A stretch of DNA of 64,000 bases from Corallococcus interemptor (GTDB taxonomy: Bacteria; Myxococcota; Myxococcia; Myxococcales; Myxococcaceae): contig NZ_RAWM01000024.1 of assembly GCF_003668875.1 (NCBI RefSeq), positions 1 through 64,000 of the forward strand. Direction: 5' to 3'. Shown in pieces: positions 62,932 through 64,000 of this stretch. Position 1 is the first letter of the stretch. Each line of letters starts with the position of its first letter. The translations under genes and the position numbers were made by a program. The notes beneath the pieces are model-generated. The model searched no databases and was not told the DNA's origin. It saw only the letters and a program-made list of their open reading frames with translations.

Positions 62932-63184
62932 CCATTCACGGGGGTGGTCCAGCAGCCCCCCCGCCTTTCCTGTGGGCCGCCGCGATACGCGGAAAGGGGT
63001 TCGGGTCCAGTGTACGGACATCCCCTCCATTGCACCGGCCAAAAGGCCTTGGCCCCCTGTCTTCCCGGGCGCCAGCCCTCCCCAGGGGCGGCCTTCTGGA
63101 CACCACTCAACATCCGCCTCCGCACCCCACCCCTTGGACCCGCCATGTCCGTCATGGCTGTAAGACTGAGCGGGTCTTTCGGAC

Positions 63185-63226
63185 CTCTCAATTACCATGA
63201 TATGAGAGTATTACCGCCAAGGCGGT
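63185..63226. promoter_or_regulatory. AT-rich patch with two inverted repeats upstream of the desaturase
   Basis: CTCTCA (63185-63190) pairs with TGAGAG (63203-63208), and ACCGCC (63213-63218) with GGCGGT (63221-63226), in a stretch that is much richer in A/T than the surroundings. It may be an operator and promoter. The rest of the 413-base region 62,932-63,344 holds no gene that I can support. Confidence 0.4.
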
Positions 63227-63344
63227 GTAATCCCACATGAACCGGGGTGTGCGGCAGGGGGTCGCCTTGGGATGCAGGGGGGAAGGAAACGACCTCCCGG
63301 CCTTCCGCCAGAGCACTCGCGCCCGGCAGGAGGTCTGTCCCCAG

Positions 63345-64000
63345 ATGCTCGCCGTTCCAGAACCGTTGTCGGTGGATGACTCGGAAGCGGTCACCTCCCG
63401 AGCGTTTGAGCGCCGTGCGTTGACGGCGTCGGTGAGGCAGCTGTCGGTGGTGACCAACGCGCGCGGCCTGTGGGCGGTGGCGCGTCAATGGCTCATCATC
63501 GCGCTGTCGGTGGCGTTCGTGGTTCAGGTGGACCGGTGGTGGGCGTGGGTGCTGGCCGCGGTGGTCATCTCCTCGCGGCAGCACGCGCTCTTGAGCCTGG
63601 TGCATGAAGCCTCGCACCACCACCTGCTCACGAACCGCAAGCTCAACGACCTGGTGTCGGACCTGCTGTGCGCGTTCCCCATGAACATCACCACGGAGGG
63701 CTACCGCAAGGAGCACGTGGAGCACCACCGCTACGTCAACACGGAGAAGGACCCGTACTGGCGCACGGCGCAGCGCGACCGTGCGTGGATCTTCCCGCGC
63801 ACGCGCAGGAGCGCGGCGCTGGTGCTGCTGGGGGACATGGTGGGCTTCTTCTCCCTCTCCCACCTGCGCATCGTCGTTCCCTGGTCCTATACGGGCCGCT
63901 CCATGGGCAAGGGGGGCCCGCCCATCTCCCGCGCGGAGCATGTCCGCTACGCGCTGTGGCTGGCCGGCTTCATCACCTTCCTCACGCTCACGGGCGGCTG
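63345..64000 (+). CDS. Fatty acid desaturase, cut by the window end
   Basis: The first 218 codons are visible and the frame is open to the end. After a polar N-terminus there are membrane segments and the desaturase histidine boxes: HEASHHHLL and KEHVEHHRYVNTEKDPYW. This fits the membrane diiron desaturase family (FADS-like), which introduces double bonds into acyl chains. The ATG at 63345 has AGGAGGT ten bases upstream. The third histidine box lies beyond the window. Confidence 0.85.
   Translation, partial: MLAVPEPLSVDDSEAVTSRAFERRALTASVRQLSVVTNARGLWAVARQWLIIALSVAFVVQVDRWWAWVLAAVVISSRQHALLSLVHEASHHHLLTNRKLNDLVSDLLCAFPMNITTEGYRKEHVEHHRYVNTEKDPYWRTAQRDRAWIFPRTRRSAALVLLGDMVGFFSLSHLRIVVPWSYTGRSMGKGGPPISRAEHVRYALWLAGFITFLTLTGG

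Noticed and set aside
62932-63198. N-terminal extension of the hybrid kinase to 63198
   Set aside because: It is Gly/Trp/Arg-rich without domain character. PAS homologues start near MQAPFDFQ at 62931, although a start at 63030 or 63021 cannot be excluded.
1-64000. tRNA or rRNA genes
   Set aside because: No cloverleaf-like sequence with a T-loop and anticodon arm, and no rRNA signature, was seen on either strand by eye.

Overview
The window is a gene-dense, very GC-rich chromosomal segment from a myxobacterium, most likely of the Myxococcus/Corallococcus type. The grounds are strong G/C at third codon positions, a surface protein ending in a MYXO-CTERM sorting tail, a Pkn-type Ser/Thr kinase, a GYF-like/PilZ protein, a hybrid PAS histidine kinase with two receivers, several lipoproteins and secreted repeat proteins, and good sigma-54 type -24/-12 promoter matches. 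No rRNA, tRNA, CRISPR array or intact insertion sequence was seen.

Layout. 1-10,403 is mostly housekeeping and enzyme genes: a membrane protein cut off from its signal peptide by an in-frame amber codon, a Nudix/metallo-beta-lactamase fusion with an HD phosphohydrolase, an ATP-grasp ligase overlapping a GNAT acetyltransferase, a secreted transglutaminase-like protein, a DUF255 thioredoxin-like protein and a membrane glycosyltransferase. 10,404-13,347 is an island of visibly lower GC. It carries a two-gene RloA/RloB module (ABC-class ATPase plus TOPRIM-like partner, probably anti-phage), flanked by gene debris and an odd Cys-rich lipoprotein. 13,348-19,376 is a tightly coupled five-gene minus-strand operon: AfsA-like hotdog protein, ICMT-like methyltransferase, SDR/epimerase-like protein, PEP-synthase-like dikinase and UbiA-like prenyltransferase. 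It looks like a small biosynthetic pathway that I cannot match to a described one, and it is the best candidate for an undescribed system here. It is followed upstream by a scrambled ATP-grasp/transglutaminase pseudogene.

20,189-32,096 holds surface and exported proteins (ELWxTDGT/HYR MYXO-CTERM protein, DUF350 and transglutaminase pair, GH46 chitosanase, choice-of-anchor lipoprotein) together with an IGHMBP2-like helicase, a sigma-54-driven 62-residue protein and an alpha/beta hydrolase. 32,231-36,357 holds a Ser/Thr kinase, a cytoplasmic PhnD-like binding protein, a TerB-like protein and TtcA. 36,423-48,649 holds RNase D, a Cys-rich helical bundle protein, M32 carboxypeptidase, a membrane glycosyltransferase-like protein, PrfC, RidA, a helix-hairpin-helix protein, a 14-kelch-motif lipoprotein and a degenerate metallo-beta-lactamase lipoprotein. 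48,665-51,280 is an ABC-2 exporter operon. 51,339-64,000 holds an Rsm22-like methyltransferase, proline iminopeptidase, M20 peptidase, a CheY-like regulator with a PilZ protein, a 36-residue membrane protein, two histidine kinases, a THUMP-type RNA methyltransferase and the start of a fatty acid desaturase.

The recurring theme is translational coupling: ATGA or GTGA stop/start overlaps at 14,247, 18,552, 50,270 and 60,334, and convergent gene pairs that touch or overlap. Functions are assigned from motifs and family resemblance read by eye. No database search was run.
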